Below, one piece after another: positions 52,677 through 60,293 of a stretch of 64,000 nt of DNA. How positions within the stretch are numbered: the first letter of the stretch is position 1; every line of letters begins with the position of its first letter. The stretch lies in NCBI RefSeq assembly GCF_040459645.1, contig NZ_JARVHQ010000002.1, forward strand, positions 1-64,000, given 5' to 3'. This DNA comes from Bacillus cereus group sp. RP43 (GTDB lineage Bacteria > Bacillota > Bacilli > Bacillales > Bacillaceae_G). Position numbers and translations under genes: made by a program. The notes beneath the pieces were generated by a model that made no database searches, had not been told where the DNA came from, and worked only from the letters and a program-made list of their open reading frames with translations.

Positions 52677-53807
52677 ATGATTTTAGAAAAAATCCATAAA
52701 GATCTAAATAATAGGGGTATTACTAATAGACAACTTGCAGCAATGTTTGATACCAGTCATTCTAAAATAAATGAGTCATTTACTAGGAAACGAGAGTTTG
52801 ATTTTTACATTTACACTGAAATATTGAATATGCTATATCCACATGATTACGATTTTAGGAAAACAGAAGTACTGAAATATTGCGAAGAAGCAAAGCGTAA
52901 GGTGAATTTGAGAGTTGCCTTTGAATATTTAGATATGTGTGGAGAATTAGATGTACTACAGTATTTAGTTGATAAGGAGAAAGAATCTAATAACATACTG
53001 AATCGTAAATTTGCAAATGCTTATGAACTACTTCATTTAAGAAATGCTGGAAAGATAAATCCGCAAGATTTTTTGAAAATAGTAAAAAAGAAAATGGAAC
53101 AAAAAAAGAGTACAGATGATATAAGCAAAATTCCAATGGATTTTTCACTAATCTATGCTTTTTTTGATTATCGAAATTACGATTTGGTAAGTGAATATAC
53201 AAATGATTTGTTATCACAAATAAAAAAATTAAAAAATCCATTTTTACGTTCTTCTTATGAATTACGAACTATGGAATTGCTGGCTACAAGTTTTCATAGG
53301 AATAATGAGCTAGAAAAGGCAAGAGAATTATGTAATGAAATGATCGCTAGGCAAGGAAGAGTGGCTTTATTACCAAAAGCAACAGCATATTGTATCATGG
53401 GTGAGACATATATACTAAGCGATTATGAATTATCTAAGTATTACCTAGATAAAGGATTGCAACTAATGATATCACCAAACAACAAAAAGATGTTCAAGAA
53501 AAAACAAATGATACAAACAACTCTAGATTTTCTAAACATACATTTTGAAAAGAATCTAGATAATATAGAACCAAAAAACCCCGCAGAACTTGCATACTTG
53601 TATGTCAACAGGGGGCTGAATCAACAAGCAGTTAATCTTATTGAAGAAATCAAAAGGAAAAATGGTTTCTTGACACCTTTACAAGTTTTTATTCAGGCTC
53701 TTGCAAGAGATGACATGAATTTAATGAGAGAAGCATTATTGGCGTTTGAGAGAAATAATGACTTGTTCTATGCAGAACTTCCTAAAAATGTACTAAAATT
53801 GAAGTAG
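52677..53807 (+). CDS. aimR-like: AimR-like arbitrium peptide receptor
   Basis: 376 residues, close to phage AimR length (about 380). N-terminal DNA-binding region (about 10-45: NRGITNRQLAAMFDTSHSKINESF), then TPR-like helical hairpins to the end, including LATSFHRNNELEKARELCNEM and AYCIMGETYILSDYELSKYYLDKGL. The latter closely resembles the AimR segment around the peptide pocket. Phage AimR is a dimeric activator that loses DNA binding when it captures its hexapeptide. Downstream come a short secreted-peptide gene, a terminator and a 25-bp-spaced palindrome, the AimR-AimP-target order. Here it is on a conjugative backbone next to XRE regulators. The SD is weakly placed (15 bases from ATG). 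Confidence 0.82.
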   Translation: MILEKIHKDLNNRGITNRQLAAMFDTSHSKINESFTRKREFDFYIYTEILNMLYPHDYDFRKTEVLKYCEEAKRKVNLRVAFEYLDMCGELDVLQYLVDKEKESNNILNRKFANAYELLHLRNAGKINPQDFLKIVKKKMEQKKSTDDISKIPMDFSLIYAFFDYRNYDLVSEYTNDLLSQIKKLKNPFLRSSYELRTMELLATSFHRNNELEKARELCNEMIARQGRVALLPKATAYCIMGETYILSDYELSKYYLDKGLQLMISPNNKKMFKKKQMIQTTLDFLNIHFEKNLDNIEPKNPAELAYLYVNRGLNQQAVNLIEEIKRKNGFLTPLQVFIQALARDDMNLMREALLAFERNNDLFYAELPKNVLKLK

Positions 53808-53818
53808 GGGTGGTGCAA

Positions 53819-53947
53819 GTGAAGAATTGGATAAAGGAAACTTATTTGTTAATTACAATAACAGCATTAGTAATGCTTCCGATGCAAGAGAGTATTGCTA
53901 AAATTATTCAATATATGATGGTAGATCCTGGTGGAGGTGCTGGGTGA
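53819..53947 (+). CDS. aimP-like: AimP-like signalling peptide precursor
   Basis: 42 residues, GTG start at 53819 six bases after AGGGGTGG, which overlaps the receptor stop. The N-terminus is a secretion signal (KNWIKETYLLITITALVMLP), followed by a short linker and the C-terminal end VDPGGGAG. Phage AimP precursors are 40-45 residues with the mature peptide at or near the C-terminus and usually ending in Gly-Ala; DPGGGA or DPGGGAG is therefore the candidate signal. The gene lies 11 bases after the receptor stop and just before a terminator, as in arbitrium loci. Confidence 0.78.
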   Translation: MKNWIKETYLLITITALVMLPMQESIAKIIQYMMVDPGGGAG

Positions 53948-53962
53948 TAGGCTTGTTAAAAG

Positions 53963-53998
53963 ATGACACTACAAAAAGTTGTAGTGTCATTTGTTATT
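53963..53998 (+). terminator. Terminator after the peptide gene
   Basis: ATGACACTACAA (53963-53974) and TTGTAGTGTCAT (53979-53990) form a perfect 12-bp stem with a 4-base loop, followed by TTGTTATTT. It isolates the receptor/peptide transcript from the small gene downstream. Confidence 0.93.
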
Positions 53999-54005
53999 TA
54001 AGGGG

Positions 54006-54042
54006 TGGAACATTTGTTGGTAATTTGTAATGTTTCGTTCCA
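54006..54042. promoter_or_regulatory. Candidate AimR-like operator, 6-25-6 gapped palindrome
   Basis: TGGAAC (54006-54011) and GTTCCA (54037-54042) are perfect inverted half-sites separated by exactly 25 bases. AimR of SPbeta-type phages is described as binding short inverted repeats with a long spacer of about 25 bp. The right half reads GTTTCGTTCCA; its complement, TGGAACGAAA, also occurs upstream of the receptor gene at 52573-52582. The site ends directly before the -35 of the next promoter, a good position for an activator. Confidence 0.6.
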
Positions 54043-54070
54043 TTGATGCGCAAAAATAGGAATTTATAAA
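54043..54070 (+). promoter_or_regulatory. Promoter of the 51-residue gene
   Basis: TTGATG (54043-54048), 16 bases, TATAAA (54065-54070). The -35 is only three of four good bases and the spacing is short, as expected for an activator-dependent promoter. It lies directly downstream of the gapped palindrome. Confidence 0.5.
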
Positions 54071-54103
54071 AGAAAATTCATTTTACAGGAGAGTGCCTAT
54101 TTA

Positions 54104-54259
54104 ATGAAAAAGAAAAATATATGTAAACGAGTTGATTATGATTTCTTTGTATCAGTGTTATCACAAGCAAGTAATTATGTTGAACTACATAGTAAATTAC
54201 AAACTTATATACAACAAAATAAAAATTTAAAGTCTAGTTTAAGAAAGAGAGCAAATTAA
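54104..54259 (+). CDS. Small 51-residue protein, aimX-position gene
   Basis: ATG at 54104 after ACAGGAGAG. It encodes a basic, helical 51-residue protein (MKKKNICKRVDYDFFVS to LRKRAN) of no recognised family. It occupies the place of aimX in phage arbitrium loci, whose short transcript or product interferes with lysogeny control. Its 3' end stops 11 bases before the end of the convergent XRE repressor gene at 54271, and no terminator is seen between them, so read-through RNA would be antisense to the repressor mRNA. Confidence 0.65.
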   Translation: MKKKNICKRVDYDFFVSVLSQASNYVELHSKLQTYIQQNKNLKSSLRKRAN

Positions 54260-54270
54260 AAGAAAAGAAG

Positions 54271-54615
54271 TTATTTCTTTGTTTTTTTAACTTTATATCC
54301 AAGGAATTCTATGTATTCTAGTAATCCTTTTTCTATTTCTTGACGTTCATCTTCGGAAACTGAATTCAGGTCTTCATATAACTCTTTTGCTAATCTATTT
54401 ATTTCATTTTTATTAGAATCATGGTCATTTCCAATTAAATAGTCAACTGATACACCAAAAAAACGTGAGATTTTTACTAGCATTTCATAATTTGGCTCAG
54501 CTCCTGAATTTTCCCAGTTGGAAATTGTTGTTTGAGCAATCCCTAATACTTTTCCCAAAGCGGTAGCACTTATGTTTTTTTTGCTTCTTAATTCTTTTAA
54601 TCTTTGTCCAAACAT
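54271..54615 (-). CDS. XRE-family (CI-like) repressor
   Basis: 114 residues. N-terminal HTH_XRE: MFGQRLKELRSKKNISATALG, IAQTTISNWENSGAEPNYE, VSVDYLIGND. The C-terminal 45 residues are acidic and helical and probably serve dimerisation. Divergent from a second XRE gene with 100 bases between starts, the layout of phage or ICE control switches. It may hold the conjugation genes or the neighbouring regulator silent. It is convergent with the 51-residue gene. Confidence 0.88.
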   Translation of the reverse strand: MFGQRLKELRSKKNISATALGKVLGIAQTTISNWENSGAEPNYEMLVKISRFFGVSVDYLIGNDHDSNKNEINRLAKELYEDLNSVSEDERQEIEKGLLEYIEFLGYKVKKTKK

Positions 54616-54676
54616 GGTTTTTAGCTCCTCGTAACTGTATTTATGTTAATTTCCTATATAAATAACACATATAATG

Positions 54677-54705
54677 TTGACTTTCGGCTTGAGGACGAAT
54701 AGACT
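54677..54705 (+). promoter_or_regulatory. Promoter of the small XRE gene
   Basis: TTGACT (54677-54682), 17 bases, TAGACT (54700-54705). It lies in the 100-base region between the two divergent XRE genes and is a likely target of the CI-like repressor. Confidence 0.65.
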
Positions 54706-54726
54706 GCAAATAAGGGGGTGAGATAT

Positions 54727-54936
54727 TTGACAGTTCTAAGGGAAATTCGTGAGTCAAAGGGTTATACAATTAAAGAAGTTTCAAGAGGTTCCAAAATTCC
54801 CATAAGTACTTTATACGATGTAGAATCAGGGAGAAAAGGTTTGATTTTTAACAGAGCAAAAAGTATTTCAGATTTTTTTGAAGAACCAATTGAGAACCTT
54901 TTTTTTGCAACTTATTATCGAGCAAAGTTTAAATAA
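54727..54936 (+). CDS. Small XRE-family regulator (Cro-like)
   Basis: About 69 residues from TTG at 54727. The GTG at 54718 overlaps the SD (AAGGGGGTG), which is correctly spaced for the TTG. Almost the entire protein is one helix-turn-helix: LREIRESKGYTIKEVSRGS, IPISTLYDVESGRKG, FFEEPIENLF. It is divergent from the CI-like repressor and likely its opposing partner. Confidence 0.75.
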   Translation: MTVLREIRESKGYTIKEVSRGSKIPISTLYDVESGRKGLIFNRAKSISDFFEEPIENLFFATYYRAKFK

Positions 54937-55401
54937 ACAATTTTCACAAAAAATAATTATACATTTATATTGTAAATGAACTATGTAGAAAAGGTACAAT
55001 TTTATTGTTATTATTTCAAATTTTTCAATCTGAAATTTCAACCTGATCATATTGCATGAATAACCAGATGAAGAATATTTGTATCAGATGGATGCTTAGT
55101 TAACGAAAAAACTTTTTTGAAATTTAAGAGGTTAGTTAAATTATTAAGCATAGTGAAGGGCAAAAGAAGCAGATACGACATCAACCGGAACAACCACAAA
55201 AACAAGAAATACCACAACCACAGGTAACGGACCAAACGAGAGTAATCGAAAAATCTGTTATTCCACAACTAGAGAAACCACAACGAATTGTTACTAAACC
55301 ATAACAAGAACAAACACCTAAAAAGTAGAAGATAACCGTCTAACAACAGGCGATAAAGCTGAAAATCCATACATCAAATAGAAGTAAATTGAAAAGCAGT
55401 T
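54937..55401. other. Decayed region with a Pro/Gln-rich coding relic
   Basis: No intact gene. From about 55155 to 55290 a plus-strand frame reads a Pro/Gln-rich segment (QPEQPQKQEIPQPQV), ending in a stop after TKP; the next bases resume with similar composition before another stop. It looks like the linker of a lost protein that continued into the coupling-protein relic at 55402. Confidence 0.4.
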
Positions 55402-55692
55402 GTGTATATGAGTGTAGAAACGGAAGTAAGCACATACCAAGATAGAGGAGAAGAATTATCAAACTTTCTTCAATATTTAACAGAATGTAAGAATATAAGA
55501 ACGATTCACCTTGTATTTCATCAATATGATTTGTACCCGATCCCTCATATGGAGCAATTTTTAAAAGAGAGCGCAACGTACGACATTCATAATTCAATTG
55601 TAGTTGAATCTCAATCCACATTACAGTACATATACGGAAAAGAGGCCGCACAACGCATCATAAGCTCGTATAACACAACAATTCTAGCATGA
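55402..55692 (+). pseudogene. C-terminal fragment of a conjugation coupling or motor ATPase
   Basis: 96 residues without a proper start. PHMEQFLKESATYDIHNSIVV, ESQSTLQYIYGKEAAQRII and SYNTTILA follow the pattern of the VirD4/TraG C-terminal ATPase region, where a Gln-Ser-x-x-Gln-Leu helix is followed by YG-x-x-x-A and then N-x-N-T. Walker motifs and membrane segments are missing. A complete VirD4-like gene exists at 60294, so this is a relic of another one. Confidence 0.5.
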
Positions 55693-55795
55693 TATTAAGC
55701 ACTCAACCACTACTTCTCCCTATATAGATGGCTAGAAAACTATACAAGAGAGGAGCGTTTTTCTCCTTTCTTTATCAAAAATAGGAGGAAATCGT

Positions 55796-56044
55796 ATGGG
55801 AAAGGAAAAAAGACTCACATTTTATGATATTGCAGCATCACAAGCTCATAGTATCAAAACCTTTGATGGGAAAACATATGAACTGAAAGGTGCCATTGCA
55901 ATTGAAAATGGAACAAGAAGTATCAAAAAGGTGGCTCAAATTTATTATCAAGTTCGCTCAGTCAGGGATGAACATCAAAATATAATTGCAAAACGAAAAC
56001 ATAAACAAGCTGAATTAGTAGCTGTAAAACAAAAGTGTAAATAA
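55796..56044 (+). CDS. Small conserved-looking plasmid protein, unknown
   Basis: 82 residues with a clear SD (AATAGGAGGAAAT). It is basic at the C-terminus (IIAKRKHKQAELV) and has an N-terminal part with FYDIAASQAHSIKTFDGKTYEL. No membrane segment and no recognised domain. It stands at the head of the conjugation block but is separated from it by a minus-strand frame. Confidence 0.65.
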   Translation: MGKEKRLTFYDIAASQAHSIKTFDGKTYELKGAIAIENGTRSIKKVAQIYYQVRSVRDEHQNIIAKRKHKQAELVAVKQKCK

Positions 56045-56114
56045 AAAAAGCGATTTTGAAGTGTGCTGAGAAAATGGCGCAAAGTAACTTGCTCTTTGAC
56101 AAAGTAAGATCTAT

Positions 56115-56537
56115 TTAGCGTGCCTCCCTTGAAACGGTCACTAGAGGGGTTAGGTATACGATGATCGTTGGATGAGTGAGATCGTAAAACTTATCTGTGA
56201 CTATTGGGAAATGTAATGTATCAAAGATCTGTATGTGCCAGTAATCGTGAGGAATATCCCATTTTGACATTCTAAAGAAGCGGTGAACAACACCAATAGT
56301 AGATACATAAGGTTCTACGTTCACACCAAAATACGTAGTGCGGTATTGGGCTAAAGAGACTAAGTCGGGGTTAGTCTCTTTATGCATGCCAATACAGGGT
56401 TCGTCATTCCAGCCATAAATGACATTTTTGTTTTCGATCTTACTTTCCTTTAAATATTTTGAAATAAAGACAGATGATGAAGTATAAATATGTCTCACCA
56501 CACTTGAAAATCGCTTATAAAAATATAGTAATAGCAA
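56115..56537 (-). CDS. Possible minus-strand gene of unknown function
   Basis: A 140-residue frame whose middle looks protein-like (for example YGWNDEPCIGMHKE and DIPHDYWHIQIFDTL, rich in Trp, His and Pro). The first 30 residues are less convincing, no SD is seen, and it overlaps the SD region of the plus-strand gene at 56552. A later Met (residue 51) may be the real start, or it may be a fragment. Not recognised. Confidence 0.35.
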   Translation of the reverse strand: MLLLYFYKRFSSVVRHIYTSSSVFISKYLKESKIENKNVIYGWNDEPCIGMHKETNPDLVSLAQYRTTYFGVNVEPYVSTIGVVHRFFRMSKWDIPHDYWHIQIFDTLHFPIVTDKFYDLTHPTIIVYLTPLVTVSREAR

Positions 56538-56551
56538 AGGGAGGGATATGT

Positions 56552-56995
56552 ATGAGTCGTAAAGGGTGGATCATTTCAGCTGTTGTTGGCCTATTAATTG
56601 CAATTGGTATTGGTTCAACATTTGTCTTTAGCTCTGGAAAAGGGGAAGTAATGGAACTTAGTCCGTTAGAAATGAAGAAGTTCATGAGTGAGGATGGCAC
56701 AGGTTTTGTTATGCTAAATTCCACCAAGAAAAAAAGAGAGGATTGGCTTCATGCTGTAAAAAAAGTAGCACAACAAGAAAAAGTCCAGGTACAAGAATTA
56801 GATGAAGAGGGTAAAGATATACCGGGTTCAAGTAACCCGTATGATTGGGGATTATCTCAAAAAAGAGATTCACTAGCATATTATGAAAAAGGAAAATTAA
56901 AAAAAGATATTAAAATCCCACAAATTAAACCATCAGAACTTGAAAGTGAACTTAGTTTTTTTGTTAAAAATTGCAAAGAGCAATATCAGAAGTAA
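56552..56995 (+). CDS. Membrane-anchored small protein of the conjugation operon
   Basis: 147 residues from the ATG at 56552, chosen for the SD AAAGGGAGGG. One N-terminal transmembrane helix (about 6-27, WIISAVVGLLIAIGIGS), then an outside lysine- and glutamate-rich domain of about 115 residues. No known family. It is the first of a tight run of plus-strand genes with secretion-system character. Confidence 0.7.
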   Translation: MSRKGWIISAVVGLLIAIGIGSTFVFSSGKGEVMELSPLEMKKFMSEDGTGFVMLNSTKKKREDWLHAVKKVAQQEKVQVQELDEEGKDIPGSSNPYDWGLSQKRDSLAYYEKGKLKKDIKIPQIKPSELESELSFFVKNCKEQYQK

Positions 56996-57024
56996 TCACA
57001 TAACCATTGAAAGGTGGTGATACA

Positions 57025-57249
57025 GTGGCGATTACACAGAAGGAATTAAAAAAAGAAAAAGATATGGTAGCAAACCTATTAAGAGCCAATGGTCAGGATT
57101 ATAACCATTGGCTTCATTTACATCATCAGAAATACATTGAAGAAAATCAAGATCTAGTAATGAAAGCTTTACAAGCTTATAAAGCAACATCAACAGAAGT
57201 AAAAGAAGACAGCAAGCCAAATGAGTCAAGTCAGCTTAGTAACGTGTAA
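57025..57249 (+). CDS. Small soluble protein of the conjugation operon
   Basis: 74 residues from GTG at 57025 after AAAGGTGGTGA; an upstream in-frame TTG at 57007 precedes this SD and is unlikely. Charged and helical (ITQKELKKEKDMVANLLR; HHQKYIEENQDLV), cytoplasmic, unrecognised. Spacing of 29 bases from the previous gene supports one operon. Confidence 0.65.
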   Translation: MAITQKELKKEKDMVANLLRANGQDYNHWLHLHHQKYIEENQDLVMKALQAYKATSTEVKEDSKPNESSQLSNV

Positions 57250-57280
57250 GCATCTAAAAATGAAAAGGGAGTGAATGTAT

Positions 57281-57589
57281 ATGTCTATGTTGGAAACAGT
57301 AGCTCAAATGTTAGTGTTAGGTGATGCGATGGATGGTCTAATTAATACGGGTAATTCATTTATTACTTGGATGCAAAGAGGAGCAATGGTTAGTACAGCG
57401 ATTGTATTTTGCTGGGGCGCTTATCTCTTAATTTGGGGCGGTGAACGAGGAAGACATAAATGTATTTGGTGGTTTCTTGGTGGGGCAGCCGGACTTGTTA
57501 TCGTAATGGGATGCCAATACTTAGCAGAGAGTGTAAATAGTAATGTTAAATTTGGTCAAATCGTATTTCCATTTCTTTGGATGAAATAG
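57281..57589 (+). CDS. VirB2/TrbC-like pilin-type membrane subunit
   Basis: 102 residues from the ATG at 57281 (SD AAAAGGGAG); another ATG lies two codons upstream. Two hydrophobic helices (about 30-52 and 62-80) are separated by a short basic loop GGERGRHK, with a small N-terminal amphipathic part. This size and two-helix layout match VirB2-type subunits of type IV secretion systems. Gram-positive members probably form a short channel or adhesin rather than a long pilus. Confidence 0.55.
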   Translation: MSMLETVAQMLVLGDAMDGLINTGNSFITWMQRGAMVSTAIVFCWGAYLLIWGGERGRHKCIWWFLGGAAGLVIVMGCQYLAESVNSNVKFGQIVFPFLWMK

Positions 57590-57692
57590 TGAATAAATAT
57601 GAATAGGGCAATGAGGAAGCTATGCAAAGGGTATGGCTTTTTTTGTTGCCTTTTTTCATGGAATTTAAAGTAAATGTGAGGAAGGAGAAGCC

Positions 57693-58778
57693 ATGTTTGT
57701 CATTTTTAATAGTAGTAATGGAACAGAAATTGAGTCGGGTAAGCAATATTCGTTTCATGAAGCTTACATCTTAACCAAACGATTAGAACGTGTTTATAGA
57801 GAAGCAGGACACCAAGAACATATTGATTTTGATTTGTTAGATGGTCATTCTAATGAAATTTATAACGGTACGCTATCACTTGGTTCGAGATATGCAGAGC
57901 ATATTTTTGATCACATTTCTAAAAAAATGAATGTGATGCAATTAGATCCAGAACAAGAGGAACAAAAAAAGGAGCTGTTAGAAACGTTAGAAAGGGAAAT
58001 CAATGATTCTCCTTTTCATGAAGAATATGAATATCAAGAAGAATTATCAGAAAGAAATGAGGAATCCTCCTATAGTCCATCGGATGAAGTGAAAACACAA
58101 GTAAAGCCTGAAAAGGAAAATAGAAAAGGATTCAAAATTATTGCGAGTGTTATAGGAAGTGTGGTGTTAATTGGAGCTGGTGCCATATTTGCCTTTAAGT
58201 TATTCTCTTCCGAACCAGTTTCGAGTGCAAATGCTGGTTCGGAACAATATGTGGTAAAAGGATTACAACAGGCAGCCATTCAACAGTATGGAGAAGCCGT
58301 TAAATACTTTGATAAGGTCAATTACACAGAACTAGATAAAGATAGTCAAAAGGCAGTTTTATTTACTTATTTATTAAATGGAAAGGCAAATAAGGCATTA
58401 CAGTATGAGCCGAAATTTGCAGAAAGTGTGGTTGCTTATTTTATCGGGATAGACAACATGAATAAAATCAATGAAATAGATGTCAAAAATGATGTGATCG
58501 ACTTTGAAAAGGCAGCGCTTGATAAAAAATATGAAGAGGTAATCAAGCTCAAAGGGAAAGTCAATATGGATGGTAGGCGTGAAAAACTCATTGTTGAAGC
58601 CTTTGTAAATCTAAAAAAATATGAAGATTGTTATTCTTTTGCCAAAACGCAAGGAAACAAAACCTTGATGAAAGAGGTCAAAGAATTAGAAAAACGGGAT
58701 ATTCAACAATCTACGATAAGCGAAGAGGAAAAGAAAACCAAGATTGAAAAGATTGATAAAGATCTAAAGGACATCTAA
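57693..58778 (+). CDS. Bitopic membrane protein, secretion-associated
   Basis: 361 residues. Cytoplasmic part (1-145) ends in an acidic linker; one transmembrane helix at about 149-170 (IIASVIGSVVLIGAGAIFAF); then an outside helical domain of about 190 residues with TPR-like segments (QQYGEAVKYFDKVNYTEL; LKKYEDCYSFAK). Topology and the helical outer part recall YukC/EssB of type VII secretion, but its place is in a type IV block. Family not certain. SD GAGGAAGGAG. Confidence 0.55.
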   Translation: MFVIFNSSNGTEIESGKQYSFHEAYILTKRLERVYREAGHQEHIDFDLLDGHSNEIYNGTLSLGSRYAEHIFDHISKKMNVMQLDPEQEEQKKELLETLEREINDSPFHEEYEYQEELSERNEESSYSPSDEVKTQVKPEKENRKGFKIIASVIGSVVLIGAGAIFAFKLFSSEPVSSANAGSEQYVVKGLQQAAIQQYGEAVKYFDKVNYTELDKDSQKAVLFTYLLNGKANKALQYEPKFAESVVAYFIGIDNMNKINEIDVKNDVIDFEKAALDKKYEEVIKLKGKVNMDGRREKLIVEAFVNLKKYEDCYSFAKTQGNKTLMKEVKELEKRDIQQSTISEEEKKTKIEKIDKDLKDI

Positions 58779-58793
58779 GGGGGAAAAAATAAC

Positions 58794-60275
58794 ATGCCAT
58801 TAAATTATGAGAATCTGTATAAAAAAATGGGAATTGTTTTTCTTGGTGGTTCATTGATATTGGGAACTACAGGGTGCAGTTGGTTTGGAAGTAAGGAATC
58901 TTCAAAAAATAAGTCAGCTATTACAAAAAAAGTAGATAAAAATAAGCCGGAGGAAAAGAAAGAAAATCTGAACAAACAAGATTTTGAAGCAATTACAGAA
59001 AACGCAATTCAAAGTAAAGATAATGAAGTTGCTTATGTACTCGAAGAATTGGATAAATCAAAAATTAATTTTAAAGAAAAATCTATTGTAAGTAATCTTC
59101 AAAATGGGGATGAAACCACTTCTCGTGTTCTAGTACTCTTTGATAAAGAAACAACAGATAAATCAATTCAAGATACAGCAAAGGATAATGTGATTGCAGC
59201 TATTACAGATAATAAGCCACAAGTCACCGTGAATGGAGATCATTTTGCATTTGGCGATCAAAATATTGATTCTTCAGTAGCGAGTATAGGAGATATTCTT
59301 CCACCAGAGAAGAAACCAGATGCAATTGTGAACCCACCAATTACACCGGAGGGTGAGAATGGTAATACGGAAAATATAGGGATAGAAAAACCAAAACCAC
59401 CAATAGAGCCGGAGAAACCAACAAATCCAGAGAAACCGACAGAACCAGAGAAACCAACAGAACCAGAGAAACCAACAAATCCAGAGAAACCAACAAATCC
59501 AGAGAAACCGACAGAACCGGAAAAACCAACAGACCCAGAAAAACCAACAGAACCAGAGAAACCAACAGAACCAGAGAAACCAACAGATCCAGAAAAACCA
59601 ACAGAACCAGAGAAACCAACAGATCCAGAAAAACCAACAGAACCAGAGAAACCAACAGATCCAGAAAAGCCAACAGATCCAGAAAAGCCAACAGATCCAG
59701 AAAAGCCAACAGATCCAGAGAAACCAACAGATCCAGAGAAACCAACAGATCCAGAGAAACCAACAGAACCAGAGAAACCAACAGATCCAGAAAAGCCAAC
59801 AGATCCAGAGAAACCAACAGATCCAGAAAAGCCAACAGATCCAGAAAAGCCAACAGATCCAGAGAAACCAACAGATCCAGAAAAGCCAACAGATCCAGAA
59901 AAGCCAACAGATCCAGAGAAACCAACAGATCCAGAAAAGCCAACAGATCTAGAGAAACCAACAGATCCAGAAAAGCCAACAGATCCAGAGAAACCAACAG
60001 AACCAGAGAAACCAACAGATCCAGAAAAACCAACAGAACCAGAGAAACCAACAGATCCAGAAAAGCCAACAGATCCAGAAAAACCAACAGATCCAGAGAA
60101 ACCAACAGAACCAGAGAAACCAACAGAACCGGAAAAACCAACAGAACCAGAGAAACCGACAGATCCAGGTAAACCAACAGAACCGGAAAAACCTACAGAA
60201 CCAGAAAAGCCAACAAATCCAGAGAAACCAACAGAATTAAATAAACAAGAATCAAAATCAGATATAACGGTTTAA
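58794..60275 (+). CDS. Lipoprotein with long PEKPTD/E repeat stalk
   Basis: 493 residues. Lipoprotein signal with lipobox GTTGC (Cys about 27). Residues 30-190 form a globular domain with alternating strands and helices (SRVLVLFDKETTDKS; VIAAITDNKPQVTVNGDHF). From about residue 203 to 480 the protein is an uninterrupted array of PEKPT(D/E/N) hexapeptides, then a short tail. Such Pro-rich stalks span the thick wall. Anchored outside in a conjugation operon, it may expose or space a surface component, or contact recipients. Preceded by SD AAGGGGGAAA. Confidence 0.85.
   Translation: MPLNYENLYKKMGIVFLGGSLILGTTGCSWFGSKESSKNKSAITKKVDKNKPEEKKENLNKQDFEAITENAIQSKDNEVAYVLEELDKSKINFKEKSIVSNLQNGDETTSRVLVLFDKETTDKSIQDTAKDNVIAAITDNKPQVTVNGDHFAFGDQNIDSSVASIGDILPPEKKPDAIVNPPITPEGENGNTENIGIEKPKPPIEPEKPTNPEKPTEPEKPTEPEKPTNPEKPTNPEKPTEPEKPTDPEKPTEPEKPTEPEKPTDPEKPTEPEKPTDPEKPTEPEKPTDPEKPTDPEKPTDPEKPTDPEKPTDPEKPTDPEKPTEPEKPTDPEKPTDPEKPTDPEKPTDPEKPTDPEKPTDPEKPTDPEKPTDPEKPTDPEKPTDLEKPTDPEKPTDPEKPTEPEKPTDPEKPTEPEKPTDPEKPTDPEKPTDPEKPTEPEKPTEPEKPTEPEKPTDPGKPTEPEKPTEPEKPTNPEKPTELNKQESKSDITV
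59400..60235 (+). repeat. 18-bp tandem repeat array coding PEKPT(D/E/N)
   Basis: About 46 copies of an 18-base unit (CCAGARAARCCAACAGAT and variants) with changes mostly at the last codon (GAT, GAA, AAT) and in synonymous A/G. One unit reads DLEKPT and one DPGKPT. The complementary strand is open through the array only because of the repeat. Confidence 0.95.
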
Positions 60276-60293
60276 AGGGGGATTTACTTACCC

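Noticed and set aside
59341..60177. Long minus-strand open frame rich in Leu/Val across the repeat array
   Set aside because: It is the complement of the 18-bp PEKPT repeat, open only because of periodicity. It has no SD and a monotonous composition.
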